From Bacteroides intestinalis (GTDB lineage Bacteria > Bacteroidota > Bacteroidia > Bacteroidales > Bacteroidaceae), in contig NZ_QRZF01000032.1 in the NCBI RefSeq assembly GCF_003464595.1, positions 1 through 34,254 of the forward strand: 34,254 nucleotides of DNA, read 5' to 3'. Under the pieces are notes generated by a model. The model saw only the letters and a list, made by a program, of their open reading frames with translations, was not told the DNA's origin and made no database searches. Of the stretch, positions 32,446-34,254 are shown piece by piece. The translations under genes were made by a program, and so were the position numbers. Every line of letters starts with the position of its first letter. Within the stretch, counting starts at the first letter, position 1.

Positions 32446-33342
32446 TTAATTAATTATTATATCGATCTCTCCTGTTATCTCTCCGTCAATAATATTGCTC
32501 TCTCCCAAGTCTGCCATTTCCACATGTTTAGTGATGTGCCGGGCAGCTTCCAACGAAAATGAAATGGAGGGGGCATGATATACAATTCCTCCTTTGGAAT
32601 TACCTATCGTTATTCCCATATCCAGGGAACTGGTCTTGCCTTTATTCATGAACAGGCAATCCGATGCAACAATATATTTATCCCTTTCTTTCTGTATCCC
32701 GTCATATCTCATGGTGGGATTTGCCAGAGAAGCAACACAACGCCCGGACAGAACATCATAAGCGATAGGCAGGTAACCTTTATAAGTCAATATAGCGGTC
32801 ATTCTCTCATCAAGACTCTCCTCCTTCAGATCAGTAGTCAGTGTATAAGAAGACAGTGGAGAATAAAAATCCAGATTACAAATTTGCTCTATCGGACTAT
32901 CCGGGAATATTGTTAAAGGCAGAACGGCTGCATAGGCTTTCTTATCCATACCAGCCACTTCGCTTTTCATACGTACAGACCTTAAATTTTCTGTAATATA
33001 GTATGGAGAGTCTTCTGTTATCCGATAATCTATCCATGCCAGAAGATAGTGTTCTCCAGAGGGCAGATTCAGCTCAAGTAAAGGATATTTCATGTCTTTT
33101 ATTGATCTGGCGGCTGTTGTTTCTATGAAAAAAGAGTGCTGTTGGACTTCTACATTATTTCGAATAACAGAAACAATGCAATGAGGAAGGACATCGGTAT
33201 TATCATTCTCAAAAAGTGAATCGATGATTCCATTTACAACGACTTTATAGGATTGATCCGGATCATATATACCTTCATCTTTTTGATGGCAGGACACCAA
33301 TAACAGAATGAAAATATATCCGCACATATTACGTATCTTCAT
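32446..33342 (-). CDS. Fimbrillin-like (Mfa/FimB-type) lipoprotein, partner of the GH18 enzyme
   Basis: The start at MKIRNMCGYIFILLLVSC gives a clean lipobox (Cys18); the longer start lies upstream of the predicted transcription start. 298 residues, mostly beta. Segments such as GEHYLLAWIDYRI and YYITENLRSVRMKSEVAGMDKKAYAA parallel TFTLVAWADFVSS and FYNTQSLQNVSIMKEKWVLNTPARDAFCA in the N-terminal domain of the GH18 protein, so the two are probably related domains. It may bind the same glycan or anchor the enzyme. No susC/susD pair is present beside them. Confidence 0.75.
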   Translation of the reverse strand: MKIRNMCGYIFILLLVSCHQKDEGIYDPDQSYKVVVNGIIDSLFENDNTDVLPHCIVSVIRNNVEVQQHSFFIETTAARSIKDMKYPLLELNLPSGEHYLLAWIDYRITEDSPYYITENLRSVRMKSEVAGMDKKAYAAVLPLTIFPDSPIEQICNLDFYSPLSSYTLTTDLKEESLDERMTAILTYKGYLPIAYDVLSGRCVASLANPTMRYDGIQKERDKYIVASDCLFMNKGKTSSLDMGITIGNSKGGIVYHAPSISFSLEAARHITKHVEMADLGESNIIDGEITGEIDIIIN

Positions 33343-33386
33343 AGTTTTACTAATATAGAATAGGGCTAACAATAAATTCATGGAGA

Positions 33387-33394
33387 CAAAATTA
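33387..33394 (-). promoter_or_regulatory. -7 box (TAATTTTG) for the GH18 operon
   Basis: A perfect TAnnTTTG on the minus strand, giving a leader of about 40 nt to the ATG at 33342. No TTTG is present at the -33 distance, so it may need an activator. Confidence 0.5.
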
Positions 33395-33607
33395 GAGGGC
33401 TATCTGCTTACAGAATGTACAATAATCACTATTTTTACATCCAAAAATCGCTATTTAAGGCATTTTCAATATAAAATGTATTCAGGAAAGAAATAACATA
33501 ACAGTGTATTACTTATAATAAATATTAATTCATATAATATTAATATAGGTCACATGCATCCTTTTCATTTTTTGATTGTTTATTCTAACAAAAGAAAGAA
33601 AGAAGTT

Positions 33608-34186
33608 ATGAAAAAGATTATCGTATTATTGATGTTGGTTTTCATAGGTGCATCTACAACAATCTATGCACAGGAAAGTAAAAGTGAAAGTCGTCGTGCT
33701 GAACGTAAAGCACAACGTGATGCAGAAAAAGCTCGGGAGAAAATAGAAGAAGAACGAGCATACACTGATGCAGTACAAGCCATAAAGGAGAGAAAGTTTG
33801 TATTGGAAGCGGATCGTGTGACATTCAAAAGAGGCCGTAGTGCTTTTGTTACATCCAATACCAATTTTATCCTTTTAAATGGTGACCGGGCATCCGTACA
33901 GATTGCTTTTAACGGTGCCTTTGCTGGTCCTAATGGAATTGGAGGTGTTACAGTGGATGGCACTGTAGGTGAAGTAAAAACCACCACCGACAAAAAAGGG
34001 AATGTAACTTGCAATTTTAGTGTGACAGGTGTAGGAATCTCAGCACAAGTCTCTATCAGGCTCACTCATGGCCGCAACAATGTATCTGCCACAGTAAATC
34101 CTAATTTCAACTCGAATAGATTAACACTGGACGGTAAACTCGTTCCATTGTCCGAGTCGAATATATTTAAAGGACGGTCGTTCTAA
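33608..34186 (+). CDS. DUF4251-family secreted protein
   Basis: 192 residues from MKKIIVLLMLVFIGAS, with a signal peptide ending near IYAQ. An earlier in-frame ATG adds a polar leader and is rejected. After a highly charged helix (about 24-60, RRAERKAQRDAEKAREKIEEER) comes an all-beta domain: FVLEADRVTFKRGRSAFVTSNTNFILLNGDRASVQIAFNG, then GGVTVDGTVGEVKTTTDKKGNVTCNFSVTG. This order (charged helix, 'FvLeAd.v..r.G....v....NFi.l.gd.a.vq') is that of DUF4251 proteins of Bacteroidetes, whose function is unknown. Periplasmic by prediction. Confidence 0.85.
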   Translation: MKKIIVLLMLVFIGASTTIYAQESKSESRRAERKAQRDAEKAREKIEEERAYTDAVQAIKERKFVLEADRVTFKRGRSAFVTSNTNFILLNGDRASVQIAFNGAFAGPNGIGGVTVDGTVGEVKTTTDKKGNVTCNFSVTGVGISAQVSIRLTHGRNNVSATVNPNFNSNRLTLDGKLVPLSESNIFKGRSF

Positions 34187-34226
34187 TTATTGTAATTGAA
34201 CACTTGCGGCTGCGAGAGCCTGCGCT

Positions 34227-34254
34227 TGTACAAGTGAACGTTCACACTTGTACA
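34227..34254. repeat. Palindrome at the right edge of the window
   Basis: TGTACAAGTG (34227-34236) and CACTTGTACA (34245-34254) are perfect 10-bp complements around AACGTTCA; the centre GTGAACGTTCAC is itself a palindrome. A further CACTTG at 34201 can pair with CAAGTG. It may be a terminator of the DUF4251 gene or part of a repeat that continues beyond the window. Confidence 0.6.

Overview
The window looks like a Bacteroides (order Bacteroidales) chromosome. The evidence is promoters of the Bacteroides type (TTTG, about 19 bp, TAnnTTTG), weak Shine-Dalgarno sequences, the cassette HU-like protein / smalltalk peptide / T7-lysozyme-like amidase, many SPII lipoproteins, a DEVVVVGYG motif typical of SusC-type proteins, and DUF4139 and DUF4251 proteins. 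I do not assign a species.

Region 1 (1-6500) is an AT-rich accessory stretch. It holds the end of an HU-like gene, a smalltalk peptide, an amidase, a lone PD-(D/E)XK-like protein, an orphan lipoprotein, a hicB antitoxin behind a decayed hicA, one contractile-tail sheath gene with no other tail gene beside it, a cupin gene with a CRP/FNR-type palindrome upstream, and an intact yefM/yoeB-type toxin-antitoxin pair. It ends at tRNA-Gly(CCC).

Region 2 (6540-24590) is a late-stage cobalamin locus in three transcription units: cobU-cobT-cobS-cobC on +, cbiP-cobD-cbiB on -, and cbiA-pduO on -. These genes cover a,c-diamidation, adenosylation, amidation to cobyric acid, aminopropanol-phosphate attachment, nucleotide-loop assembly and alpha-ribazole dephosphorylation. 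No corrin-ring-building gene and no B12 riboswitch was recognised. Two insertions sit inside the locus: a pair of TPR sensor kinases (one with an eroded ATPase domain) on - between cobC and cbiB, and a TolC / HlyD / double ABC-2 permease export operon on + between cbiP and pduO.

Region 3 (24590-34254) holds a sugar kinase fused to a RapZ C-terminal domain, followed by a MurU-like nucleotidyltransferase (a likely amino-sugar or cell-wall recycling pair); a thioredoxin-fold-like lipoprotein; a DUF4139 protein carrying a SusC-style regulatory domain; a two-gene operon of a fimbrillin-like lipoprotein and a GH18 glycosidase whose barrel appears split by a LamG domain; and a DUF4251 protein.

The most striking non-gene signal is short repeats at gene edges and inside genes. 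An 84-bp GC-rich palindromic element occurs twice in inverted orientation (81/84 identical). One copy is intergenic. The other is read in frame inside the ABC-2 permease, where the stop codon present in the other copy is a Lys codon. Degenerate tandem repeats of 7-8 bp fill several spacers and one lies within cbiP.
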